A DNA stretch of 64,000 bases from NCBI RefSeq assembly GCF_003576645.1, contig NC_044922.1, positions 17,913,721 to 17,977,720 of the forward strand. The letters are read 5' to 3'. A program made the position numbers and the translations under genes. The stretch is from Ipomoea triloba (taxonomy: Eukaryota > Streptophyta > Magnoliopsida > Solanales > Convolvulaceae). Positions within the stretch are counted from its first letter, which is position 1. Every line of letters starts with the position of its first letter. Of the stretch, positions 1-13,914 are shown piece by piece. Under the pieces are notes generated by a model. That model did not search any database. It worked only from the letters and a program-made list of their open reading frames with translations, and was not told where the DNA came from.

Positions 1-6
1 CAAGTC

Positions 7-1038
7 ATGGGTGGAAATCTGGAAGCACCCAAGTCCCCTCCGACAAAAGGTACCTTTCGATCCTCTTCTCCTTCTACTTCTGACTATGATCAACAGGCCG
101 ACGAAGTCTTCTTTGGCGAAGTGCGTAAATTCATGGCTGATCAAACTCAGAAGCTGGCTCAGCTCGAAAGAATACTCGTTGTGGTCCGCAATGCTGCAAT
201 GCCTGCTGCTGGCACAAGTGAATCACAAGGCCGTCATGCCGAACTTCTCGAACAGGCGATATGGGCTGAGGATGCAGCACGGAAAGCCACTGATGAAGCT
301 GCTGTAGCTCGAGCAGAGGCTGCGAGTGCAAGGGCTGAATTAGCCGAGATGCGAGCAGAGCTTCGAGCCTTTCAACATTCCAGTGAACTTCGACAGGATG
401 TGATGAAGGCCATACTCGATGACCTGTCGAACCAAGTGCCTGCCCAACTTCAAGCAATCTTCGAAGGTATGTCCATCCTTCTTTCCCGTGCTGATAATGC
501 CAACAAGGGGGAAAATAAAGGGAAAAAGAAGGGGGATACAACAAGCAAGAAAAGGGCAGCAAGTGAACCAGCTGGACCACCTCCAAAAAGGCCAAGAATC
601 ATGAGCAAAGCAATGGAGGATGCTAAAAAGGCAGAAAACCTAAGGATCCAGCGCACACTGGAAATGGAGAGAAGGAGAGAAGAGGACAGAGAAAGAAGAA
701 GAAAAAGACAAGAACAACAGTCAGAAGAAGAAAGGAAGATAGATATTCTCATGACAAGCTTTAAGTTTGGGAATAGAGAAGACACTGAACAAATTCTGAC
801 CCTGGAGATATTCAAGCTTTTGAAAACCACTGGGATATCTACACACAGCAATATGTCTCCAGAAGAATGCATTGCCTGGTGGAAAGATGGAGTAATTGAT
901 GGTGAGTTCGTGGGGGAAGCCTACAGGAACTACAGGCATCTAGATGTCACAGATGAATACATAAGCCTGGTAAATCCGAAAGACCCCATCAAGACACGAG
1001 AAGCCATTAACAAGAAGAGGAAAGCCAACAAGAAGTAA
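7..1038 (+). CDS. Accessory (env-like position) ORF of a SIRE-type copia retrotransposon
   Basis: An uninterrupted 343-codon frame that stays open to the left edge of the window, so the true N-terminus may lie outside. Visible: a Ser/Pro-rich start, an Ala/Glu-rich heptad-like stretch at residues ~78-132 that should form a coiled coil, a lysine-rich NLS-like segment at ~167-197 (KKRAASEP, PPPKRPR), a strongly charged helix at ~200-245, then a globular-looking tail with a lysine-rich end. It lies about 290 bp before a polypurine tract and LTR start, the place where SIRE/Maximus copia elements carry an extra coiled-coil ORF after pol. I see no enzymatic motif. The placement is seen; the assignment to the SIRE accessory class is inferred from position and coiled coil. 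An unrelated retroelement-captured ORF is the alternative. Confidence 0.55.
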   Translation: MGGNLEAPKSPPTKGTFRSSSPSTSDYDQQADEVFFGEVRKFMADQTQKLAQLERILVVVRNAAMPAAGTSESQGRHAELLEQAIWAEDAARKATDEAAVARAEAASARAELAEMRAELRAFQHSSELRQDVMKAILDDLSNQVPAQLQAIFEGMSILLSRADNANKGENKGKKKGDTTSKKRAASEPAGPPPKRPRIMSKAMEDAKKAENLRIQRTLEMERRREEDRERRRKRQEQQSEEERKIDILMTSFKFGNREDTEQILTLEIFKLLKTTGISTHSNMSPEECIAWWKDGVIDGEFVGEAYRNYRHLDVTDEYISLVNPKDPIKTREAINKKRKANKK

Positions 1039-1315
1039 GCTCTCGTGGTCCAAACTCCATCTTATTTCAATGTATTGATGTTTATGTTGTTCTTGGTCTT
1101 ATTTCTTTTAAACTTTTCTACTAAACTCTGCTTTGTAAACATTCCCTTTTTATAATCATATATATATCTTTTGCTGGGGGTGTTGCGTGAGTTCTATTAT
1201 TCATGTTTTAGTAGAGTATTTTGTCAAACTTACTATATGCGCTGAAAAATAAAATCTATGTTAATTCTTTCTATCAAATCAGCCATATAGAGTAAGTATA
1301 AGTGTTGGCATCATC
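1039..1315. other. Noncoding retroelement spacer between accessory ORF and polypurine tract
   Basis: AT-rich sequence with no usable frame. It belongs to the 3' untranslated part of the same copia element; a short TATATATAT run lies near 1160. Confidence 0.5.
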
Positions 1316-1328
1316 AAAAAGGGGGAAA
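1316..1328 (+). other. Polypurine tract of copia element
   Basis: A purine run (AAAAAGGGGGAAA) lies directly before TGTTAGGAAC, the usual arrangement of second-strand primer site followed by the 5' TG of the 3' LTR. The wording GGCATCATCAAAAAGGGGG is typical of SIRE-lineage copia elements. Confidence 0.75.
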
Positions 1329-2162
1329 TTGTTAGGAACATCATGTAATAGGTTTTGATGATACCAACTGTTAAGTGAAAATCCCCAAGTCTCGATACAT
1401 AGGGCAAAACGCTGTAAGTTCGACAAGTAAACCAAGAGCGAAAATACAACCGGGTAACTTGAGCTCGACTCGGAAAATATTTAAGCTTAAGGTAAACCTG
1501 TTTGAACATCTTAGAAGTCTCGTGTTATAATCATATAGACAGATCAGAAGAAAGCATGGGACAACACTGGAGGAATAAGGGTCTGCGAGACATCAACTAA
1601 GTCTCGAGACATAAGCAGAGTTCGAGAGGTAGTACCTCTCGATACAGCTATGCAGTTCGAGACATAAATAGAGTTCGAGAGATAGACCTCTCGATATTTG
1701 AGTTCAAGACATCAAAGAATCGAGACATCAACCTTGGTCTCGATAAACTGACACTTCTCCAGTAATGATGAATGACGGTCAGGAAGCATACTTAAAGTTT
1801 GGAGAAGAAGAATATCATGGAGATAGAGGTGCCGAACGTGAGGATTTCAAAATGGGCGGAAATGGATGACACGTCAGATTTCCACCACAAACGGTCAAAA
1901 GGTGCACCAATGATAAAGTGGTCTGATTCCCTACAAACAAGGAATAATGGGAATATAAAAAGAGTAACTTTTACCAAAAGACGAAAGTGGAGCATGGACT
2001 CAAGAAAGTGAACTATGGAATATTCACTACAAGACAAGAGGTTCAAGTTACAAGATCACCACTCCATGAAATATGCTGAAAATATGCAAGACCCATGATC
2101 AGCATGGGAGACAAATTTCAAACGGAATAATTTTCCCTCCAACGGAATTATTCCTCAACTCT

Positions 2163-2174
2163 CATATAAAAAGG
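2163..2174 (+). promoter_or_regulatory. LTR TATA box
   Basis: CATATAAAAAGG inside the LTR, downstream of a region rich in short direct repeats, resembles the U3 promoter of plant copia LTRs. Inferred from motif and position only. Confidence 0.4.
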
Positions 2175-2463
2175 ACGTGAAGACATGAAAGAAAAAAAAA
2201 AAGAAGGGTTAGAAAATTCGAAAGAGGTGTCTGACTAAAACGTTCAAGTGCAAGTGCTTAATTTGGAATATCATCCTGATATTCAAAACAGCGAGAAAAC
2301 ACATCTTAGTGTTTAAGAGAGTTACAAAGCTTAAACTGTTATATATCTAGAAGGTGACCGAAGCTGCTCTACACTGAAGTTGATTCAACGATAGCTTGTG
2401 GTCAGATTGGAGTCTGTTACATTCAACTGTGACAACCAAAAACACCTTGCTTTGGATTAAGCA

Positions 2464-2670
2464 AGAGAGGTGGAGTAACCTGGCAGCTGTCCGAGTGAAA
2501 GAAACCTGAGGCTTGACGCGGGCTTGGTGATCAAAGGTCAAGTGCTCGAGAGGTGGAGTAACTGGAAGCGGGGAGAAAGACCTTGGAGAGGTGGAGTAAC
2601 CTGGGAGCTGTCTTGTGAAGATCCTAAGGCTTGACGCGGGCTTGGTGATCAAAGGTCAAGTGCTCGAGAG
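2464..2670 (+). repeat. Direct repeats at the broken end of the LTR
   Basis: A ~120-bp block occurs twice. Its 43-bp core is identical at 2510-2552 and 2628-2670 (begins GGCTTGACGCGGGC, ends GTGCTCGAGAG). A third partial GAGAGGTGGAGTAAC sits at ~2548. The second core ends exactly where the satellite array starts. Confidence 0.75.
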
Positions 2671-5600
2671 AAATTTTAATTACCCGGTATTACAGGTTAC
2701 TAACAGATAATTATGCCTTGATGACAAAATTGGCATGTTTATGTATCTAATTACAACAATAAAAAGTTTGAGGGCCTAATTGACTTTAGAGATAAAGTTT
2801 GATGGCCTATTTGATAAATTTACAGCAAAAAAAAGTGAAATTTTTATTTACCTGTTATTACAGGTCACTAACAGGTAATTATGCCTTGATGACTAAATTG
2901 CTATGTCTATTTATCTAATTGCAACTTTAAAACGTTTGAGGGCCTAATTGACTTTAAAGATAAATATTGCTGGCCTATTTGATACATTTTATGCAAAAAA
3001 AAAGTGACATTTTTATTACCCGGAATTACAGGTCACTAACTGGTAATTATGCCTTGATTACGAAATTGACAAGTTTATGTATCTAATCGCAACTTTAAAA
3101 AGTTTGAGGGTCTAATTGACTTTACAGATAAAGTTTGATGGCCTATTTGATATATTTTATGCAAAAAAAGGTAACATTTTTATTTACCTGTTATTACAGG
3201 TCACAAATAGGTAATTATAGCTTGATGACTAAATTGGCATGTTTATGTATCTAATTGCAACTTTAAAACGTTTGACAGCCTAATTGACTTTAAAGATAAA
3301 AATTGATAGCCTATTTGATACATTTTATGCCAATAAAAAGTGACATTTTAATTACCCGGTATTACAGGTTACTAACAGGTAATTATGCCTTGATGACAAA
3401 ATTGGCATGTTTATGTATCTAATTGCAACTATAAAAAGTTTGAGAGCCTAATTGACTTTAGAGATAAATTTTGATGACCTATTTGATAAATTTTATGCAA
3501 AAAAAAGTGAAAGTTTTATTTACTTGTTATTACAGGTACTAACAGGTAATTATGCCTTGATGACGAAATTAACATGTTTATGTATCTAATTGCAACTTTA
3601 AAAAGTTTGAGGGTCTAATTGACTATACAGATAAAGTTTGATAGCCTATTTGGTATATTTTATGTAAAAAAAGGTGACATTTTTATTTACATGTTATTAC
3701 AGGTCACTAATAGGTAATTATAACTTGATGACTAAATTGGCATGTTTATGTATCTAATTGCAACTTTAAAACGTTTGAGGGCCTAATTGACTTTAGAGAT
3801 AAATATTGATGGCCTATTTGATACATTTTATGCCAAAAAAAAAAGTGACCTTTACATTTATCTGTTATTACAGGTCACTAACAGGTAATTGTGCCTTGAT
3901 GACTAAATTGCTATGTTTATGTATCTAATTGCAACTTTAAAACAGTTGAGGGCCTAATTGACTTTAAAGATAAAAATTGATAGCCTATTTGATACATTTT
4001 ATGCCAAAAAAAAGTGACATTTTAATTACCCGGTATTATAGGTTAGTAACGGGTAATTATGCCTTGATGACAAAATTGGCATGTTTATGTACATAATTGA
4101 AACTTTAAAAAGTTTGAGGGTCTAATTGAATTTACATATAAAGTTTGATGGCCTATTTGATACATTTTATGCAAAAAAAAAAAAGTTACATTTTTATTAC
4201 CTGTTATTACATATCGCTAGCAGGTAATTATGTCTTAATGACTAAATTGACATGTTTATGTATATAATTGCAACTTTAAAGAGTTTGAGGGCCTAATTGA
4301 CTTTAGAGATAAAGTTTGATGGCCTATTTGATAAATTTTATGCAAAAAAAAAAGTGAAATATTTATTTACCTTCTATTACAGGTCACTAACAGTTAATTA
4401 TGCCTTGATGACTAAATAGACATGTTTATGTATCTAATTGCGACTTTAAAATTTTTGAGGGCCTAATTGACTTTACAGATAAAATTTGATGGCCTATTTG
4501 ATACATTTTATGCAAAAAAAAAAGTGACATTTTTATTTACCTGTTATTACAGGTCACTAACAGGTAATTATGCCTTGATGACTAAATTGACATGTTTATG
4601 TATGTAATTGCAACTTTAAAAAGTTTGAGGGCCTAATTGACTTTACAGATAAAGTTTTATGGCCTATTTGATACATTTTATGCAAAAAAAAGTGACATTT
4701 ATATTTACCTGGTATTACAGGTCACTAACAGGTAATTATGCCTTGATGACTAAATTGACATGTTTATGTATCTAATTGCAACTTTAAAAAGTTTGAGGGT
4801 CTAATTGACTTTAGAGATAAAGTTTGATGGCCTATTTGATACATTTTATGAAAAAAAAAAGTGACATTTTTATTTACCTGTTATTACAGATCACTAGCAG
4901 GTAATTATGCCTTGATGACTAAATTGACATGTTTATGTATCTAATTGCTAACTTTAAAGAGTTTGAGGGCCTAATTGACTTTAGATATAAAGTTTGATGG
5001 CCTATTTGATAAATGTTATGCTAAAAAAAGTGAAATTTCTATTATCTGTTATTACAGGTCACTAACTGGTAATTATGCTTTGATGACTAAATTGACATGT
5101 TTATATATCTAATTGCAACTTTAAAAAGTTTGAGGGTCTAACTGACTTTATAGATAAATATTGATGGCCTATTTGATAAATTTTATGCAAAAAAAGTGAA
5201 AGTTTTATTTACCTGTTATTACAGGTCAGTAACAGATAATTTTGCCTTGATGATTAAATTGCTATGTTTATATATCTAATTGCAACTTTAAAACGTTTGA
5301 GGGCCGAATTGACTTTAAAGATAAATATTGCTGGCCTATTTGATACATTTTAAGCAAAAAAAAAAGTGACATTTTTATTTACCCGGTATTACAGGTCACT
5401 AACAGCTAATTATGCCTTGATGACGAAATTGACATGTTTATGTATCTAATATTATGCCTTGATGACGAAATTGACATGTTTATGTATCTAATTTGAACTT
5501 TAAAAAGTTTGAGCGGCCTAATTGACTTTAGAGATAAAGTTTGACGGCCTATTTGATAAATTTTATGCAAAAAAGAAAGTTAATGTTTTATTTACCTGTT

Positions 5601-8600
5601 ATTACAGGTCACTAACAGGTAATTATTTCTTGATGACTAAATAGACATGTTTATGTATCTAATTGCAACTTTAAAAAGTTTGAGGGTCTAACTGACTTTA
5701 TAGATAAATATTGATGGCCTATTTGATAAATTTTAAGCAAAAAAAAGTGAAAGTTTTATTTACCTGTTATTACAGGTCACTAACAGTTAATTATGCCTTG
5801 ATGACTAAATAGACATGTTTATGTATCTAATTGCGACTTTAAAATTTTTGAGGGCCTAATTGACTTTACAGATAAATATTGATGGCCTATTTGATCAATT
5901 TTATGCAAAAAAAAGTGACATTTATATTTACCTGTAATTACAGATCACTAACTGGTAATTATGCCTTGATTACCTGTAATTACAGATCACTAACTGGTAA
6001 TTATGCCTTGATAACTAAATTGCTATGTTTATGTATTTAATTGCAACTTTAAAACTTTTTAGGGCCTAATTGACTTTCAAGATAAATATTGCTGGCCTAT
6101 TTGATACATTTTATGCAAAAAAAAGTGACATTTTAATTACCCGGTATTACAGGTCACTAAAGGTAATTATGCCTTGATGACGAAATTAACATGTTTATGT
6201 ATCTAATTGCAACTTTAAAAAGTTTGAGGGTCTAATTGACTTTACAGATAAAGTTTGATAGCCTATTAGATATATTTTATGTAAAAAAAGGTGACATTTT
6301 TATTTACCTGTTATTACAGGTCACTAATAGGTAATTATAGCTTGATGACTAAATTGGCATGTTTATGTATTTAATTGCAACTTTAAAACGTTTGAGGGCC
6401 TAATTGACTTTAAAGATAAATATTGATGGCCTATTTGATACATTTTATGCCAAAAAAAAAGTNACAAAATTGGCATATTTATGTACATAATTGAAATTTT
6501 AAAAAGTTTGAGGGTTTAATTGACTTTACAGATAAAGTTTGATGGGCTATTTGATACATTTTATGCAAAAAAAAAAAAAGTTACATTTTTATTTACCTGT
6601 TATTACATATCGATAGCAGGTAATTATGCCTTGATGACTAAATTGACATGTTTATGTATATAATATTATGCCTTGATGACTAAATTGACATGTTTATGTA
6701 TATAATTGCAACTTTAAAGAGTTTGAGGGCCTAATTGACTTTAGAGATAAAGTTTGATGGCCTATTTGATAAATTTTATGCAAAAAAAAAAGTGACATTT
6801 TTATTTACCTGTTATTACAGGTCACTAACAGGTAATTATGCCTTGATGACTAAATTGACATGTTTATGTATGTAATTGCAACTTTAAAGAGTTTGAGGGC
6901 CTAATTGACTTTAGAGATAAAGTTTGATGGCCTATTTGATAAATTTTATGCAAAAAAAAAGTGAAATATTTATTTACCTTTTATTACAGGTTACAAACAT
7001 GTAATTATGTTTTGATAACTAAATTGACATGTTTATATATCTATTTGCTAGTTTAAAAAGTTTGAGGGCCTAATTTACTTTATAGATAAAATTTGATGGC
7101 CTATTTGATACATTTTATGCAAAAAAAAAAGTGACATTTTTATTTACCTGTTATTACAGGTCACTAACAGGTAATTATGCTTTATTTACCTGTTATTACA
7201 GGTCACTAACAGGTAATTATGCCTTGATGACTAAATTGACATGTTTATGTATGTAATTGCAACTTTAAAAAGTTTGAGTGACATGTTTATGTATGTAATT
7301 GCAACTTTAAAAAGTTTGAGAGCCTAATTGACTTTAGAGATAAAGTTTGATGGCCTATTTGATAAATTTTAGGCAAAAACAAGTGAAATTTTTATTTACC
7401 TGTTATTACAGGTCACTAACAAATAATTATGCTTTGATGACTAAATTGACATGTTTATATATCTAATTGCAACTTTAAAAAGTTTGAGGGTCTAACTGAC
7501 TTTATAGATAAATATTGATGGCCTATTGAGGGTCTAACTGACTTTATAGATAAATATTGATGGCCTATTTGATAAATTTTATGCAAAAAAAGTGAAAGTT
7601 TTATTTACCTGTTATTACAGGTCAGTAACAGATAATTTTGCCTTGATGACTAAATTGCTATGTTTATATATCTAATTGCAACTTTAAAACGTTTGAGGGC
7701 CGAATTGACTTTAAAGATAAATATTGCTGGCCTATTTGATACATTTTAGACTTTAAAGATAAATATTGCTGGCCTATTTGATACATTTTATGCAAAAAAA
7801 AAAGTGACATTTTTATTTACCCGGTATTACAGGTCACTAACAGCTAATTATGCCTTGATGACGAAATTGACATGTTTATGTATCTAATTTGAACTTTAAA
7901 AAGTTTGAGCGGCCTAATTGACTTTAGAGATAAAGTTTGACGGCCTATTTGATAAATTTTATGCAAAAAAGAAAGTTAATGTTTTATTTACCTGTTATTA
8001 CAGGTCACTAACAGGTAATTATTTCTTGATGACTAAATAGACATGTTTATGTATCTAATTGCAACTTTAAAAAGTTTNATTGACTTTACAGATAAATATT
8101 GATGGCCTATTTGATCAATTTTATGCAAAAAAAAGTGACATTTATATTTACCTGTAATTACAGATCACTAACTGGTAATTATGCCTTGATGACTAAATTG
8201 CTATGTTTATGTATTTAATTGCAACTTTAAAACTTTTGAGGGCCTAATTGACTTTCAAGATAAATATTGCTGGCCTATTTGATACATTTTATGCAAAAAA
8301 AAGTGACATTTTAATTACCCGGTATTACAGGTCACTAAAGGTAATTATGCCTTGATGACGAAATTAACATGTTTATGTATCTAATTGCAACTTTAAAAAG
8401 TTTGAGGGCCTAATTGACTTTACAGATAAAGTTTGATGGCCTATTTGATACATTTTATGCAAAAAAAAGTGACATTTATATTTACCTGGTATTACAGGTC
8501 ACTAACAGGTAATTATGCCTTGATGACTAAATTGACATGTTTATGTACCTAATTGCAACTTTAAAAAGTTTGAGGGCCTAATTGGCATTACAGGTAAAGT

Positions 8601-11600
8601 TTGAAGGCCTATTTGATACAGTTTATGCAAAAAAAAGTGACATTTATATTTACCTGGTATTATAGGTCACTAACAGGTAATTATGCCTTGATGACTAAAT
8701 TGACATTTTATGTATCTAATTGCAACTTTAAATAGTTTGAGGGCCTAATTGACTTTACAGATAAAGTTGTATGGCCTATTTGATACATTTTATGAAAAAA
8801 AAAGTGACATTTATATTTACCTGGTATTACAGGTCACTAACAGGTAATTATGCCTTGATGACTAAATTGACATGTTTATGTATCTAATTGCAACTTTAAA
8901 AAGTTTGAGGGCCTAATTGACTTTACAGATAAAATTTGATGGCCTATTTGATACATTTTATGCAAAAAAAAAAGTGACATTTTTATTTACCTGTTATTAC
9001 AGGTCACTAACAGGTAATTATGCCTTGATGACTAAATTGCTATGTTTATGTATCTAATTGCAACTTTAAAACGTTTGAGGGCCTAATTGAGTTGAAAGAT
9101 AAAAATTGATAGCCAATTTGATACATTTTATGCCAAAAAAAAGTGACATTTTAATTACCCGGTATTACCGGTTAGTAACGGGTAATTATGCCTTGATGAC
9201 AAAATTGGCATATTTATGTACATAATTGAAATTTTAAAAAGTTTGAGGGTTTAATTGACTTTACAGATAAAGTTTGATGGGCTATTTGATACATTTTATG
9301 CAAAAAAAAAAAAGTTACATTTTTATTTACCTGTTATTACATATCGATAGCAGGTAATTATGCCTTGATGACTAAATTGACATGTTTATGTATATAATTG
9401 CAACTTTAAAGAGTTTGAGGGCCTAATTGACTTTAGAGATAAAGTTTGATGGCCTATTTGATAAATTTTATGCAAAAAAAAAGTGAAATTTTTATTTACC
9501 TGTTATTACAGGTCACTAACAAGTAATTACGCTTTGATGACTAAATTGACATTTTTATATATCTAATTGCAACTTTAAAAAGTTTGAGAGTCTAACTGAC
9601 TTTATAGATAAATATTGATGGCCTATTTGATAAATTTTATGCAAAAAAAGTGAAAGTTTTATTTACCTGTTATTACAGGTCACTAACAGATAATTATGCC
9701 TTGATGACTAAATTGCTATGTTTATGTATCTAATTGCAACTTTAAAATGTTTGAGGGCCTAATTGACTTTAAAGATAATATTGCTGGCCTATTTGATACA
9801 TTTTATGCAAAAAAAAAGTGACATTTTTATATACCCGATATTATATGTCACTAAGATCTAATTATGCCTTGCTGACGAAATTGACATGTTTATGTATCTA
9901 ATTGCAACTTTAAAAAGTTTGAGCGGCCTAATTGACTTTAGAGATAAAGTTTGATGGCCTATTTGATAAATTTTATGCAAAAAAAGAAAGTGAATGTTTT
10001 ATTTACCTGTTATTACAGGTTACTAACAGGTAATTATTTCTTGATGACTAAATAGACATGTTTATGTATCTAATTGCGACATTAAAATGTTTGAGGGCCT
10101 AATTGACTCTACAGATAAATATTGATGGACTATTTGATAAATTTTATCCAAAAAAAGTGAAATTTTTATTTACCTATGATTACAGGTTACTAATATATAA
10201 TTTTGCCTTGATGACTAAATTGCTATGTTTATGTATCTAATTGCAACTTTAAAACGTTTGAGGGCCTAATTGAATTTAAAGATAAATATTGACGGCCTAT
10301 TTGATACATTTTATGGCAAAAAAAAAGTGACATTTTTATTTACTTGTTATTACAGATCACTAACAAGTAATTATGCCTTGATAACTAAATTGCTATATTT
10401 ATGTATCTAATTGCAAATTTTAAAGTTTGGGGGCCTAATTGACTTTAGAGATAATGTTTGATCGCCTATTTGACAAATTTGATGCAAAAAAAATTGAAAT
10501 TTTTATTACCTTTTATTACAGGTCACTAACATGTAATTATGGTTTGATGACTAAATTGACATGTTTATGTATCTAATTGCTACTTTAAAAAGTTTGAGGG
10601 CCTAATTTACTTTAGAGATAAAATTTGATAGCCTATTTGATACATTTTATGCAAAAAAAAAAGTGAAATTTTTATTTACCTGTTATTACATATCACTAAC
10701 AGGTAATTATGCATTGATGACTAAATTGACACGTTTATATATCTAATTGCAACTTTAAAAAGTTTGAGGGTCTAATTGACTTTACAGATAAATATTGATG
10801 GCCTATTTGATAAATTTTATGCAAAAAAAGTGAAATTTTTAATTACCTGTTATAACAGGTCACTAACAGGNGCAACTTTAAAAAGTTTGAGGGTCTAATT
10901 GAATTTACAGATAAAGTTTGATGGCCTATTTGATACATTTTGTGCAAAAAAAGGTGACATTTTTATTTACCTGTTATTACAGGTCACTAACAGGTAATTA
11001 TGCCTTGATGACTAAATTGGCATGTTTATGTATCTAATTGCAACTTTAAAACATTTGACAGCCTAATTGACTTTAAAGATAAAAATTCATAGCTTATTTG
11101 ATACATTTTACTCCAAAAAAAATGACATTTTAATTACCCGGTATTACAAGTTACTAACGGGTAATTATGCGTTGATGACAAAATTGGCATGTTTATGTAT
11201 CTAATTGCAACTTTAAAAAGTTTGAGGGTCTAAGTGACTTTACAGATAAATTTCGATGGCCTATTTGATACATTTTATGCAAAAAAAAAGTGAAAGTTTT
11301 GTTTACCTGTTATTACAGGTCACTAACAGGTAATTATTCCTTGATGACTAAATAGACATGTTTATGTATCTAATTGCGACATTAAAATGTTTGAGGGCCT
11401 AATTGACTNCTTGATGACTAAATAGACATGTTTATGTATCTAATTGCGACATTAAAATGTTTGAGGGCCTAATTGACTTTACAGATAAATATTGATGGCT
11501 TATTTGATAAATTCTATGCAAAAAAAGTAAAATTTTTATTTACCTGTTATTACAACTCATTAACAGGTAATTATGCCTTGAAGACCAAATTGATATGTTT

Positions 11601-13914
11601 ATGTATCTAATTGCAACTTTAAAACGTTTGAAGGCTTAATTGACTTTAAAGACAAAAATTGATAGCCTATTTGATACATTTTATGCCAAAAAAAAGTGAC
11701 ATTTTAATTACCCGGTATTACAGGTTACTAACGGGTAATTATGCCTTGATGACAAAATTGGCATGTTTATGTATCTAATTGAAACTTTAAAAAGTTTGAG
11801 GGCCTAATTGACTTTAGAGATATAGTTTGATGTCCTATTTGATAAATTTTATGCAAAAAAACATTGAAATTTTTATTTACCTATTACTAGAGGTCACTAA
11901 CAGGTAATTATGCTTTGATGACTAAATTGACACGTTTATATATCTAATTGCAACTTTAAAAAGTTTGAGAGTCTAATTGACTNNNNNNNNNNNNNNNNNN
12001 NNNNNNNTTTACAGATAAGTTTGATGGCCTATTTGATACATTTGTGCAAAAAAAGGTGACATTTTTATTTACCTGTTATTCCGTTATAACAGGTCACTAA
12101 TAGGTAATTATGTCTTGATGACAAAATTGGTATGTTTATTTATCTAATTGCAACTTTAAAACGTTTGAGGGACTAATTGACTTTAAAGATAAATATTGAT
12201 GGCCTATTTCATTCATTTTATGCAAAATAAAAAAAGGTGACATTTTTGTTTATCAGGTATTACAGGTCACTAACAGGTAATTATGCCTTGATGACGAAAT
12301 TGACATGTTTATGTATCTAACTGCAACTTTAAAAAGTTTGAGGGTTTAATTGACTTTACAGATAAAGTTTGATGGCCTATTTGATACATTTTATGCAAAA
12401 AAAAGTGAAATTTTTATTTACCTGTTATTACAGGTCACTAACAGGTAATTATGTTATGATGACTAAATTGACATGTTTATATATCTAATTGCAACTTTAA
12501 AACGTTTGAGGGCCTAATTGACTTTAAAGATAAATATTGCTGGCCTATTTGATACATTTTATGCAAAAAAAGTGACATTTTTATTTACTCGGCATTACAG
12601 GTCACTAACAGGTAATTATGCCTTGATGACGAAATTGATATGTTTATGTATCTAATTGCAACTTTAAAACGTTTGAGGGCCTAATTGACTTTAAAGATAA
12701 AAATTGATAGCCTATTTGATACATTTTATGCCAAAAAAAAGTGACATTTTAATTACCCGGTATTACAGGTTACTAACGGGTAATTATGCGTTGATGACAA
12801 AATTGGCATGTTTATGTATCTAATTGAAACTTTAAAAAGTTTGAGGGTCTAATTGACTATACAGATAAAGTTTGATGGCCTATTGGATAAATTTTATGCA
12901 AAAAAACAGTGAAAATTTTATTTACCTGTTACTACAGGTCACTAACAGGTAATTATGCTTTGATGACTAAATTGACACGTTTATATATCTAATTGCAACT
13001 TTAAAAAGTTTGAGGGTCTAATTGACTTTACAGATAAATATTGATGGCCTATTTGATAAATTTTATGCAAAAAAAGTGAAATTTTTAATTACCTGTTATA
13101 ACAGGTCACTAACAGGTAATTATGTCTTGATGACAAAATTGGTATGTTTATTTATCTAATTGCAACTTTAAAACGTTTGAAGGACTAATTGACTTTAAAA
13201 ATAAATATTGATGGCCTATTTCATTCATTTTATGCAAAATAAAAAAAGGTGACATTTTTTTTATCAGGTATTACAGGTCACTAACAGGTAATTATGCCTT
13301 GATTACGAAATTGACATGTTTATGTTTCTAATTGCAACTTTAAAAAGTTTGAGGGTCTAATTGACTTTACAGATAAAGTTTGATGGCCTATTTGATACAT
13401 TTTGTGCAAAAAAAGGTGACATTTTTATTTACCTGTTATTACAGGTCACTAACAGGTAATTATGCCTTGATGACTAAATTGGCATGTTTATGTATCTAAT
13501 TGCAACTTTAAAACATTTGACAGCCTAATTGACTTTAAAGATAAAAATTCATAGCTTATTTGATACATTTTACTCCAAAAAAAATGACATTTTAATTACC
13601 CGGTATTACAAGTTACTAACGGGTAATTATGCGTTGATGACAAAATTGGCATGTTTATGTATCTAATTGCAACTTTAAAAAGTTTGAGGGTCTAAGTGAC
13701 TTTACAGATAAATTTCGATGGCCTATTTGATACATTTTATGCAAAAAAAAAGTGAAAGTTTATGTATCTAATTGCAACTTTAAAAAGTTTGAGGGCCTAA
13801 TTGACTTTAGAGATATAGTTTGATGGCCTATTTGATAAATTTTATGCAAAAAAACATTGAAATTTTTATTTACCTATTACTAGAGGTCACTAACAGGTAA
13901 TTATGCTTTGATGA

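Larger units (their letters stand above)
1330..2670 (+). mobile_element. 3' LTR (truncated) of SIRE-like Ty1/copia retrotransposon
   Basis: Starts with TGTTAGGAAC immediately after the polypurine tract. The first half is full of short interspersed repeats of the type TCGAGA-C-AT and CTCTCGATA (1390-1760). A TATA-like box is at ~2164 and a duplicated GAGAGGTGGAGTAACC motif lies near the right side. No terminal CA is found: at 2670/2671 the sequence switches directly to satellite DNA, so the LTR is 3'-truncated or the join is an assembly artefact. No second LTR is in the window. Confidence 0.7.

Noticed and set aside
450..872. Minus-strand Ser/Leu-rich frame in the copia ORF
   Set aside because: Antisense reading of a purine-rich coding region; no motif.
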